Source: Clostridia bacterium (GTDB lineage: Bacteria; Bacillota_A; Clostridia; Oscillospirales; CAG-272). From it: a DNA stretch of 59,023 nucleotides. The number at the start of each line of letters is the position of its first letter. Position 1 is the first letter of the stretch. The translations under genes were made by a program, and so were the position numbers. Positions 51,433 to 59,023 of this stretch are shown here, piece by piece. The notes beneath the pieces were generated by a model, which searched no databases, was not told the origin of the DNA, and was given only the letters and a program-made list of their open reading frames with translations. The DNA lies in contig JAFVXC010000037.1 of the NCBI GenBank assembly GCA_017501345.1, forward strand, positions 1 to 59,023. The letters are read 5' to 3'.

Positions 51433-52236
51433 TCACCGTCTTCGGAGGATCCGAAAGACCAAAGAAACAACGAGGAGGAGGCCTGCAAGGATAACAGCAA
51501 GACAGAGAAAGACCGAAAGCAGCGCACCGATGCTGACCGCTACGTCAGTCACCGCAAAAAGTCCCGCGGGATAGAGGAAAAAGAGCGCGAGATCGGCAAG
51601 AAGCCAAAGGAGTGCGATGAAGCCGAGTCCCCACAGCCCCGCGCGGATATCCGAGCGGCTGACCTCCATATGCAGAACGATCAGCACTGCGAAAAACAGG
51701 TAAAGGTACCAGTGAAAGCTCAGGAAATTCGATGGGACGAACAGTGCCTTCAGAACGGTGAGCGCCGCGCTGAGGAAGAGCGAGGGGAGGGCGCTCGGAT
51801 CCTGCGGCGGCGTGAAGGTGACCGAAAAGACCGAGCCTGCCGCGTCGGGCAGAAGAAGCCGCAAAAGAAGCAGCAGAACGGCGTTTCCGCCGATGATCGG
51901 CGCGACACCGATGAAGAAATTCCCGATCTGATGCCACAGGTTGCGCCTTTTGTAGGTATGCATCACGTAGCCGAGATTCCCGTTCTGCGGATTCGGCGTC
52001 CAAAGGCAGATCCCTGTGATCTTATGTCCGAACAGAATGCAGAAGAACGCGTGACTCAGCTCGTGGATCGGCGTACCGACGAGCCCCGTAATGAGCTCTA
52101 CGTAATATGCGCCGCTCCCACAGCACCCGAGAAAGAGGCGCTTCGCTGCTGCGATGACAATCCCCGTCAGAAGTATCATTCCGACCGTAACGGCGATCTG
52201 AAGAGCGTATTGTACGATCAGCTGCAAAATAGTCAA
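51433..52236 (-). CDS. Membrane protein with HExxH (M50-like metalloprotease candidate)
   Basis: 267 residues with about six membrane segments. An HExxH site, H58-E59-xx-H62 in TPIHELSHAFF, lies in the first membrane-proximal helix, as in site-2 proteases, but a clear NPDG-type second motif is not found, so activity is uncertain. It has its own consensus promoter. The two genes may form an operon (75 nt apart). Confidence 0.65.
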   Translation of the reverse strand: MTILQLIVQYALQIAVTVGMILLTGIVIAAAKRLFLGCCGSGAYYVELITGLVGTPIHELSHAFFCILFGHKITGICLWTPNPQNGNLGYVMHTYKRRNLWHQIGNFFIGVAPIIGGNAVLLLLLRLLLPDAAGSVFSVTFTPPQDPSALPSLFLSAALTVLKALFVPSNFLSFHWYLYLFFAVLIVLHMEVSRSDIRAGLWGLGFIALLWLLADLALFFLYPAGLFAVTDVAVSIGALLSVFLCLAVILAGLLLVVSLVFRILRRR

Positions 52237-52289
52237 ATCAACACCTCCGACGGGTCAAGCTCTTTTGGGATCTTATACCACTAATTTTC

Positions 52290-52318
52290 ATTATACACCC
52301 ATATGTCTGACTTGTCAA
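52290..52318 (-). promoter_or_regulatory. Promoter of the M50-like gene
   Basis: TTGACA at 52313-52318, 17-bp spacer, TATAAT at 52290-52295, minus strand. Confidence 0.85.
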
Positions 52319-52357
52319 GTTTTTTCGGGAAAAGAAGTGTCAGCTCGGTGCGCGGCA

Positions 52358-54568
52358 TCAGATCTGCACCTCTATCTTCATCGTTGCGTTATCATAGAAA
52401 TCCGTGACGATGATGAAGTTTTGCGACTCATTGCCGTACTCGTAGCTGCAGCCGAATTCGTCGTGAACATTCAGAACGCCGGTAGAGGGATACAGTCTTA
52501 TGTACACGGTATCCGTCTCCCTCAGCCCCTCTATACTGCCCGATTTCGTAATATAGGCATCAAACTTCCCCGACAAAAAGTCCTCAAGGCTCATATTCAC
52601 GGCGTAGCAATATCTGCGGCTTGCGTTATTATAGTCGCTGATCGTCAGGGAGAAGAGCTGCTCACACGATACCTCCTCTTCAGACACCTCATATTCACCC
52701 GTATAGCAGTTTCTCGATGCGACCTTGAAGTGGGTCGGATTTGCGGTCACGTATTCCCTGACGTCGACCGTAACGGGCTCCGAGCCGTTTGCATCGATCA
52801 CCGCTGCATCGCTGAAGGAAACGCCGTACTCTGCGCTCAGGATAAAGTAGTGGGTCGTGATGCCCTCTCCGGGGGTGACTGTGAGGAGAGATCCGTCGAT
52901 CGAGATCGTCGGTGCGGTCAGCTCCTTCAGAGTATACGTGACCTCGTTCGACTCGTCACTCAGGACCCCTGCGGTCTCCGCACGCGCAACAATATAGTTG
53001 TCCTCAAGTCCGAGATAGGGCGTCAGATCGACGCGCGTCTCCCCTTCACTTGCCTCGACCGTCTCCTTCAGGACCTGTTCGAGGGTGTCCCCTGCGCGGT
53101 AGACCTGATAACGCTCTGCCGTTCCCTCCTCCTGCGTGATCACAAGCGTCGGTCCGTCAAGCGCGACCGTCGGCGCCGCGATCTCAAGTGGGACCATATA
53201 TCCGACCGAGGTCGCAGGTCCGACCGACGTCTCGCCGTCGTACGCCCAAACGGTGAAGTAATTGTTTCCGGGCTTCAGATAGGGGGAAATATCGACCGTC
53301 GTCGCGTAGCGCTTTGCCGTTACATTCGTTTTATTTGTGAAATTGTTTACGGGATCGGTCGACCAAAAGACGTCGTAGCTCGTGGCAATTCCCTCCGTCT
53401 GCTCAATAATGAGGGTCGTGCCGTCAAGGTGGAGCGTCGGGATACCGAGCGCCTCGACCTCAAAATTACAGATCGCGAAGCCGTCGTCGATGAAATCGTA
53501 CAGCTCGACGAATCGGGGGTTGCTATGAACCTTGTAGGAACATTTGGAGGTTCCCGAGACCACGACGCCGTCGGGGAGATAGAGCAAGATGTGATTCTCA
53601 ACCTTCAGTTCCGTAAGGCTCGTCGGTGTCGTGACCGTCCCGTCTGCCCCGCTCTCGTCCCAGCTCTCGATATGTCCTGTCATATCGTCCGTGCCGATCT
53701 TATAAGAGAGCTCGATCCCGTCCCCGCCAAGTGCGACGATATACGTTCCTGCAACGTCATCTCCCTCCGTGCCGTCTATGGTACAGATCACAGAATTGCT
53801 GTGGTCCGAGCTGACACTGTTGCTATACGCTACGGCGGTGATCACGTAGGTGCCCGCGGGAAACCCTGTCATAAAGGTCAAAAGAGAGATCGTCATAACG
53901 CCGCTTTCTCCCGCCTCGATCGCTCCCGAGAACGAATCTCCGTCTGCGTAAAGGATGATATGGCGCGTCTTTTCTCCGTCGTACGAAACGTTCAGAATAT
54001 CTCCGTCAAACGAGAGCGTCGGCGCCCTCAGTACCGTACTGTCGGGAGAACAGGTACCGACCACCCCCGCGATCGTAACGCCCGCGCGGATATTCTCGGG
54101 GATCAGCGCTTCGGGCTTTTTGATCGTTACTCTGCTCATCGGAGCGCCCGACGTGCTTGAAACGATCTGATCGCCGCCCGTGAGCATCAGCTCGACCTCG
54201 ACCTCCTCTCCTTCCGTCTCTCCCATTTCGTCGGAAAGTCCGCCGATCGAGGGAACGCAGGCAATGCGCGCCGCCGACGTAGCGATCCCATTCTGTGAGA
54301 TCACGCCGACCCAGAGCTCCGACACGTTGTAAAGGGTGGGAACGGTGACGCTGTTCCCCGAGAGCGGTACGTCACGATAGACGAGGCTTCCGTGTCCGCC
54401 GTTCTCACGGTAAACGAAGCGGGCCGTCTTGACCGCAGCCGCGGGCCACTCGTCATCAAACGTAAAAATGATGCGGTTGTCGGCATTGCCGCAAACGAAA
54501 AGCGGTTGCCTGCCGCCATCAGAGAGCACCTCGGCAATGCGCTTTTTTACAATAATATAAAAATTCAT
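52358..54568 (-). CDS. Phage tail/receptor-binding-like protein with Ig/FN3-like repeats
   Basis: 736 residues. Residues about 1-100 resemble the N-terminal domain of phage baseplate or tail-tip proteins (FVCGNADNRIIFTFDDEWPA, TARFVYREN). KKPEALIPENIRAGVTIAGV is a linker common in phage tail and collar proteins. Four repeats follow, each opening PTxxxDGxxL (for example IPTLHLDGTTLIIEQ, APTVALDGPTLVITQ). No signal peptide. GGAGC precedes the ATG at 54568. No other tail genes are present, so it is a prophage leftover or a domesticated adhesin. Confidence 0.75.
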   Translation of the reverse strand: MNFYIIVKKRIAEVLSDGGRQPLFVCGNADNRIIFTFDDEWPAAAVKTARFVYRENGGHGSLVYRDVPLSGNSVTVPTLYNVSELWVGVISQNGIATSAARIACVPSIGGLSDEMGETEGEEVEVELMLTGGDQIVSSTSGAPMSRVTIKKPEALIPENIRAGVTIAGVVGTCSPDSTVLRAPTLSFDGDILNVSYDGEKTRHIILYADGDSFSGAIEAGESGVMTISLLTFMTGFPAGTYVITAVAYSNSVSSDHSNSVICTIDGTEGDDVAGTYIVALGGDGIELSYKIGTDDMTGHIESWDESGADGTVTTPTSLTELKVENHILLYLPDGVVVSGTSKCSYKVHSNPRFVELYDFIDDGFAICNFEVEALGIPTLHLDGTTLIIEQTEGIATSYDVFWSTDPVNNFTNKTNVTAKRYATTVDISPYLKPGNNYFTVWAYDGETSVGPATSVGYMVPLEIAAPTVALDGPTLVITQEEGTAERYQVYRAGDTLEQVLKETVEASEGETRVDLTPYLGLEDNYIVARAETAGVLSDESNEVTYTLKELTAPTISIDGSLLTVTPGEGITTHYFILSAEYGVSFSDAAVIDANGSEPVTVDVREYVTANPTHFKVASRNCYTGEYEVSEEEVSCEQLFSLTISDYNNASRRYCYAVNMSLEDFLSGKFDAYITKSGSIEGLRETDTVYIRLYPSTGVLNVHDEFGCSYEYGNESQNFIIVTDFYDNATMKIEVQI

Positions 54569-57500
54569 ATAAGCTCCAATTCTTCTGAGAAAATTTCGAA
54601 AAAATTTCGGGAATGCAAAAAGCGCAAAAAACGCCCGAACCCCACGCGGTGGAAAATGGGGGGATTTCGGGAAGCTCCTGCGCTTTTCTGCGGTATGGCG
54701 TACGCCCGCGGTGCCCGTGCGAACCGTACGTTTTTGCGAGACCTGTGTCTCTGTTGTTATTATACCACAAAACCGAACGTTTGTCAAGATGTATTTCGGT
54801 TTTTCGTAATATTTTTCTAAAAAAATTTTCTTCTCCCCCTTCTCCGTCTGCGATCCCTGTAAGCATTTCCGCAATTTCGGCATTGTAATAGCCGGGATTT
54901 TCCTTGTCCTGGTAACAAAGGATCGGATTATCCTGCTTATACCACGCCCGCAAGGTCCCGATGTGCTTCCTCGCGAGCTTCACACTGAGGTTTCCGTTCC
55001 AAACGATCCTTGAAAGCCCCTCGACCGAGCCCGCAAACTGCTTTGACTGATCCTGCGTCGCATTGTGATAGGTCCCGAGCTTCAGATCTTTCATCTTTTG
55101 GGCGAGAACCGAAATATTACCGAGAACCTTCGCGCGAGATTCGTTTTCTTTGGCTTTCTCTTTCCAATAATCCGCGCGTTTCGCCTCTCTTTTCTTCACG
55201 CGCGAGATCTCTTTGGCAGCTGCATCCTCGACTTTTGCTCTCGCGAGGTCGATCTCGCTTTCACGATCGGCTTCCTCGTTCAGCTGCCCCTTCAGCTCCT
55301 TGCTAAACTCCGCCATTACATCGGCAGAGTCGGAGTCTTCAGGAAGGGCGAAGCGGATATCTCCCGTGAGGGTACCGTTAGTACGCGTTACACCAAGTTT
55401 TTTTGCAACATCCTCAGACAATATCTCGTTAATTAACGGAATGTCCTTGACATATTGCAAAAAATCTGCTATACTAACTGTGGGAGACCCCGAGGAGATG
55501 AGAGAGCCTTGCTCTGTAACAGCCGCGCCGCGCTTGAGAGCGGAATTAGGGGTCTCTGTTTTTTTGCCCTTAACCGCACTAAGTTGGTAAACGTCAATTT
55601 TTGTTACATCGTTTTGGAGCTTTGAGACAACGGAACGCACCACAAAGAGATTTTCGCCGTCACGACAAGCTCCGAGAAGCACATACGACATATCGGTTTT
55701 ACGTGATCCATTACCGTTCAGCTCGTTCACGGCGACGCTTCCTTTAAGGATGTCGCCTATTTTCATAACTGCGAGAGCGGTTTCTTCACTCCTTACAAGA
55801 CCGTGTTGCAATCCTTTAGTTCCGAGCAAAACATCTAACCCGATATCATCGACTCGCACATAAGTATCCGTACCTGTGTTTTTGGGGTTGTTTTGTTTTC
55901 TGGCATTAAGTTTTCCTTGTGCCACAATAGCCTTATTGTCGATCTTCCCGTCAACTGTTCGGGGGATTTCGGATGGCAACTCTACAACCGAGAGTTCGTT
56001 TTTCTTGGTCAGGCTCTCGTAGGAATAAGCTCCGATACCAGCCGCATATTTCTTCCCGCTAACCTGCATCTTTTTGTTATTCGTGCGCGTTACGCCGTTC
56101 GCCTCCGGAGCTTCTCCGTGAGGCGTTTTCTTTTGTATGTCCTCCGGCATCGCATATCGGATATCGTTCTTCTTCTCGTTGAACCGCTCCGACAGCGGAA
56201 TGACATTTCCGTTATCGTCGCGGACGATGGGATCTGCGGACTTCATCTGATCGTCAAACCAAGCGACGTAGAAGTAATCGCCCGATTCAAGCGACCGCAC
56301 CTCCGGGTCATTGTATACCTCGACTCCGTCGTAACCGAGCACGTCCCGAACCGCCTCGTGGAACTCGTTCGGATAGTCCTTGAAAATACCGAAATACTTG
56401 TCACACAACACTCCCAAGGACTTGTATGACGTTGCCAGCTCCCTGACCATCCACTTCTTCGCGCCAACCTTTCTGTATTCGTCGAATCTTCCGGCAAGCG
56501 GCGAATCGGTCTTATCAAACATCATCGGATGCTTTTTCAGGATCTTGTACGCCTGCTCCGGAGTGATCTTCACATCATACAGCGTTCCGCCTCCACCGGG
56601 AGTGCGATGCAGCTTGATCGGGTTTTCGATCTTCAGGCGCACCTTATATACGTTCTTCCCGAACTCGCTTGAATAGGCACGCTGCTTTGCGAAATAGAAC
56701 CCCGCGCCGTACTCGTCCGCGCCCTTGCCGACGCTGTTCTTATCGAATACAGTAAAATCTGCATCGGTTCCGTGATATGCGTCGACCGTATACCCCGCCT
56801 TGTCCGCCGCCTCATCGACCATTCTCTGTGCGGCTTCTACGTCTCCGCGAGAAACCGCATCGAGGTATGCGGCGTCCTTCCGCTTTACAGACAACTCCTG
56901 CGTATTCGTTACGCCGCTCGCCTCCAGAGCTTCTCCGTGGGGCGTTTTCTTTTCGGTGTCGGTGGCGACAGTGGGCAGCCTTTCTGCCGCGATGTTCTGC
57001 GCGTTCTGCTGTGCAAAGCGGTCAAAGAGCCTCTTGTACCTATAAAAGAGTCTCCGAGCCGCAGCAGAGCGCTGTGCATCGGTGTCACCCTTTGCTCCGC
57101 GCAGGAAGTCGAGGATTCGGTCCTTGACCGTCGGCGCGTCGTCGAGGAGGCGCTCGAGCGTGGCGGCATTCCCGAGGATACCCTCGGCGTAATGCGCGTT
57201 GTACTCATCGAGAAGCTCGATCTTGTTGGTGCGTCCCACCTCGGCGTATCGCCTTGAGATCTCTTCTCGCTCCTCCATCGACAGATTGCGGGTGTTTCGA
57301 ATCGCAAGGCGCATTCCTTTGGCGTTGCCGTAGATCGCGTGTGCAAGCTCGTGGATGAGAAGCTTCTCCGCACTCCGCTTTCCGTCTGGATTGACGCAGA
57401 TCTCGTTCGTTGCAGGATCATAGAAGCCGTCGGCATAGACGAGCTCTCTCGTTCCCTTCCTTCTGCCGATCAGCGTTTTGCCCTTGTCAAAGGTGACACG

Positions 57501-58757
57501 CACTCCCGTACGCGCAGAGATCTTCGCATACAGAAGCACGTCGCCGTCCGGCATCCCGAGCGCACGTCCCTCGCGGATCATCGCGCGGATCTCCGCCTGG
57601 TTCGGCGCAGAGAGCTTGTCATAGTCCTTGATATTTTCGTGTGCGTAACCGTCGAGGTCGGCGTTTGACTCGCTTAATCGCTGGGTCCGCTCAGCTCCAG
57701 AGCTTTCTGAAGTTACTTTTGCTTGAACTCCTTGCTGTTCTTCACTTCGTGCGTCGGCATTGAGAACCTCGCCTCGGCTGACTCTTCCTGTATCTTCTGC
57801 CCCTCTTCCGTCTCGTAGAAGAACTCGTCCATGGTCATCCCCCTCTCGCCGAGAAACTTGTCTATCGTTTCCACTATTTCGGGTAGACTCAAGTTGTCGT
57901 CCTCCATTATTTGCTTCACCGATTCGTATTTCATTGTTTGCAATCTCCTTTACAAATATTATGGGATGTCCGTCATTAGCGATTGAAACGCTGTTAACCT
58001 CATAACGAGTGTCTGGCAAAAATATAACCTCTTGCTGTTTGGGGATTCCATAAGTATCTGCTATATCTCTACCACTTACCCCGTCAAGCACCATATGAAC
58101 AACATATTTGCCGAATAGAGGATAACCATTAGGACTTTTAGAAGATGAGGTAAGAGCTTTCAGTTCGACAGCATTTCCTTGCATATTTTCTTCGAGAAAA
58201 GCATTGTAACTTTGCTCGTCCGAGAAGATAAAATTTCTATATGTACGACCTTCGTATACAGGAAATTTTTGCGCCGCTTCAATCATATCCTGTATGAACG
58301 CGTCGTCACTATCACTCGTCTTGCCCTCACGCATCCTTTGGTTTGCAATATATGCAAGTCCCCCGACATATGATTCGAGTGCCAAACTTTGTTTTTTACT
58401 CAATCCATATTTTTTATCAGCCGCTTTTCTTGCCTGCCGAAGTAATTTGAAATTGGTAGGTTCGGTTATGCGTTTCTCCGTCTTATAAATCGGATTTCCG
58501 TCGGAATCGAATTCGCTTTCAGTTAAGCCATTCCTTACAAATTGTTCACTTCTATTATACTGTTTTTCATCAGAAAGTGCAAGTCTTTTTTCTGCATTTT
58601 GATTTGCATTTTCCATAACCTCAGACGTCTGCGAAACCGCACCCTGCCGTACGTCGCGGAGGACCTTATTGACCTCCTGCGAGGTGAGCGAACGGCTGAT
58701 CTTGCCGCTATCGTAGTCATAAATGTGGTACTCCGCGCCTTCCTTGAAAACTGCCAT
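54519..58757 (-). CDS. Phage polyvalent protein with ADP-ribosyltransferase toxin-like domain; C-terminus decayed
   Basis: A 1412-residue frame. Residues about 115-270 match an exoenzyme-type ADP-ribosyltransferase: YEGRTYRNF (R), ALTSSS (STS-like) and QQEVIFLP (QxE). About 360-480 carry a zincin-like LLIHELAHAIYG (H469, E470, H473). About 655-720 hold a second ART-like segment (VDAYHGTDADFTVF, DEYGAGFYFA). About 940-1140 may be a nuclease-like domain, and 1148-1215 is coiled coil. Linker KKTPHGEAxEAxGVT occurs twice (603 and 876). Homology fades after about residue 1310; the rest overlaps the next gene and a promoter, so the natural 3' end is lost. Residues about 275-350 look like out-of-frame sequence over another ORF. 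Confidence 0.7.
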   Translation of the reverse strand: MAVFKEGAEYHIYDYDSGKISRSLTSQEVNKVLRDVRQGAVSQTSEVMENANQNAEKRLALSDEKQYNRSEQFVRNGLTESEFDSDGNPIYKTEKRITEPTNFKLLRQARKAADKKYGLSKKQSLALESYVGGLAYIANQRMREGKTSDSDDAFIQDMIEAAQKFPVYEGRTYRNFIFSDEQSYNAFLEENMQGNAVELKALTSSSKSPNGYPLFGKYVVHMVLDGVSGRDIADTYGIPKQQEVIFLPDTRYEVNSVSIANDGHPIIFVKEIANNEIRIGEANNGGRQLESTRNSGNDRQVSRREGDDHGRVLLRDGRGAEDTGRVSRGEVLNADARSEEQQGVQAKVTSESSGAERTQRLSESNADLDGYAHENIKDYDKLSAPNQAEIRAMIREGRALGMPDGDVLLYAKISARTGVRVTFDKGKTLIGRRKGTRELVYADGFYDPATNEICVNPDGKRSAEKLLIHELAHAIYGNAKGMRLAIRNTRNLSMEEREEISRRYAEVGRTNKIELLDEYNAHYAEGILGNAATLERLLDDAPTVKDRILDFLRGAKGDTDAQRSAAARRLFYRYKRLFDRFAQQNAQNIAAERLPTVATDTEKKTPHGEALEASGVTNTQELSVKRKDAAYLDAVSRGDVEAAQRMVDEAADKAGYTVDAYHGTDADFTVFDKNSVGKGADEYGAGFYFAKQRAYSSEFGKNVYKVRLKIENPIKLHRTPGGGGTLYDVKITPEQAYKILKKHPMMFDKTDSPLAGRFDEYRKVGAKKWMVRELATSYKSLGVLCDKYFGIFKDYPNEFHEAVRDVLGYDGVEVYNDPEVRSLESGDYFYVAWFDDQMKSADPIVRDDNGNVIPLSERFNEKKNDIRYAMPEDIQKKTPHGEAPEANGVTRTNNKKMQVSGKKYAAGIGAYSYESLTKKNELSVVELPSEIPRTVDGKIDNKAIVAQGKLNARKQNNPKNTGTDTYVRVDDIGLDVLLGTKGLQHGLVRSEETALAVMKIGDILKGSVAVNELNGNGSRKTDMSYVLLGACRDGENLFVVRSVVSKLQNDVTKIDVYQLSAVKGKKTETPNSALKRGAAVTEQGSLISSGSPTVSIADFLQYVKDIPLINEILSEDVAKKLGVTRTNGTLTGDIRFALPEDSDSADVMAEFSKELKGQLNEEADRESEIDLARAKVEDAAAKEISRVKKREAKRADYWKEKAKENESRAKVLGNISVLAQKMKDLKLGTYHNATQDQSKQFAGSVEGLSRIVWNGNLSVKLARKHIGTLRAWYKQDNPILCYQDKENPGYYNAEIAEMLTGIADGEGGEENFFRKILRKTEIHLDKRSVLWYNNNRDTGLAKTYGSHGHRGRTPYRRKAQELPEIPPFSTAWGSGVFCAFCIPEIFSKFSQKNWSLYEFLYYCKKAHCRGAL
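54759..54787 (-). promoter_or_regulatory. Promoter of the tail-like gene
   Basis: TTGACA at 54782-54787, 17-bp spacer, TATAAT at 54759-54764, minus strand. It lies within the apparent C-terminal tail of the polyvalent frame, which argues that this tail is not functional coding sequence. Confidence 0.8.
57713..57934 (-). CDS. Overprinted 73-codon ORF inside the ART/polyvalent gene
   Basis: AAAGGAG lies 10 nt before the ATG at 57934, a better site than most genes in the window have. The product (MKYESVKQIMEDDNLSLPE...) looks like a real soluble helical protein, acidic, ending VKNSKEFKQK. In the same stretch the long frame yields a Gly/Arg/Glu-rich low-complexity sequence. The part EARFSMPTHEVKNSKEF recalls linkers found inside polyvalent proteins, so it could also be a frame-shifted fragment of such a protein. 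It starts right after the ART domain, the place where an immunity gene could sit; that is inference. Confidence 0.5.
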   Translation of the reverse strand: MKYESVKQIMEDDNLSLPEIVETIDKFLGERGMTMDEFFYETEEGQKIQEESAEARFSMPTHEVKNSKEFKQK

Positions 58758-58801
58758 ATTCACACCGCCATCCTCGGAGGTGTCGGTTTCAAAAGTACAA
58801 T

Positions 58802-58860
58802 AGAAAAGCAGTCCCGAGAGGAGCGCTATGCTCCGACCGAGACTGCTTATTTTTATAACA
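58802..58860. terminator. Terminator downstream of the rRNA operon
   Basis: A long stem GCAGTC/GACTGC with inner GAGC/GCTC pairing. T-runs flank it on both strands (TTATTTTTAT to the right, CTTTTC on the minus strand). It lies between the 23S 3' end and the polyvalent gene. Confidence 0.65.
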
Positions 58861-58967
58861 AAAAAAGAAAGAGGGATAAATCCACTGAAAACCGAACAAA
58901 GCAACTGAAATGTAAGAAACGAAACTCAAGAAATGTGTTTGACTTGAACCTTCAAGAAAGAAGGAAG

Positions 58968-59023
58968 CAAGCCCTCGGTCTATTAGTATCGGTCAGCTGA
59001 GTACATTACTGCACTTACACCTC
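58968..59023 (-). rRNA. 23S rRNA, 3' end only
   Basis: The reverse complement reads GAGGTGTAAGTGCAGTAATG, then CTCAGCTGACCGATACTAAT and CGAGGGCTTG, the conserved 3' terminus of 23S rRNA. The rest lies beyond the window. The exact 3' base is approximate. No 5S gene is seen in 58860-58967. Confidence 0.9.

Noticed and set aside
58758..58904. N-terminal extension of the polyvalent frame
   Set aside because: The upstream ATG codons have no ribosome binding site and the extension overlaps the rRNA-operon terminator; MAVFKEGAEYHIYDYDSG at 58757 is the natural start.

Overview
The window reads as chromosome of a spore-forming, gut-type clostridium (Oscillospirales or Ruminococcaceae-like; the exact taxon cannot be set from sequence alone). 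The evidence is a forespore sigma factor SigG, a SpoVAC channel protein, a CotF-like coat protein, cohesin and dockerin modules, strong TTGACA/TATAAT promoters with 17-bp spacing, AGGAGG ribosome binding sites, and the rpsF-ssb-rpsR operon.

Left end (1-10 kb): two consecutive secreted proteins are built from cysteine-rich repeats of about 41 residues plus cohesin and dockerin modules. They are read leftward. Upstream lies a 290-bp segment bounded by perfect 23-bp inverted repeats, and next to it a complete tyrosine recombinase gene. The segment holds a consensus promoter that points away from the surface genes, toward a terminator-like hairpin. Inversion would place the promoter about 130 nt upstream of the 1389-residue protein. 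I read this as a phase-variable promoter switch captured in the OFF state, and it is the main discovery candidate. An XRE/DUF6514-like pair, a small secreted protein and an ECF sigma/anti-sigma pair follow.

10-18 kb: a cysteine-rich protein, a split ThrE-type exporter, tRNA-Gln, and an AT-rich patch flanked by a 50-bp direct repeat. The patch carries a DUF2691-like gene, a nucleotidyltransferase, palindrome arrays and MITE-like repeats. A membrane lipase operon follows.

18-40 kb is mostly ordinary chromosome: a GH2 glycosidase with a divergent AraC regulator; TrkA/TrkH potassium uptake; CotF; two MgtC/SapB paralogues; HtrA; a response regulator; SpoVAC; a cation antiporter; galE-galM; an autoregulated Crp/Fnr regulator upstream of an ABC importer; SigG; an ABC exporter; and a type II pantothenate kinase.

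40-52 kb: a polysaccharide ligase/polymerase and a CapD/FlaA1-type dehydratase, Dxs, a divergent AbrB-like/XRE pair sharing a duplicated operator, a histidine phosphatase, and tRNA-Met/Ile (CAT) followed by two 163-bp tandem units that end in tRNA 3'-end mimics. Then come rpsF-ssb-rpsR and two membrane proteins.

Right end (52-59 kb): prophage remnants. One is a tail/receptor-binding-like protein. The other is a very large polyvalent protein with an ADP-ribosyltransferase toxin-like domain, an HExxH module, a second ART-like domain and a decayed C-terminus. A 73-codon ORF with its own strong ribosome binding site is overprinted inside it. The window ends in the 3' end of a 23S rRNA gene whose operon reads leftward straight into these prophage genes, with no 5S gene visible between.
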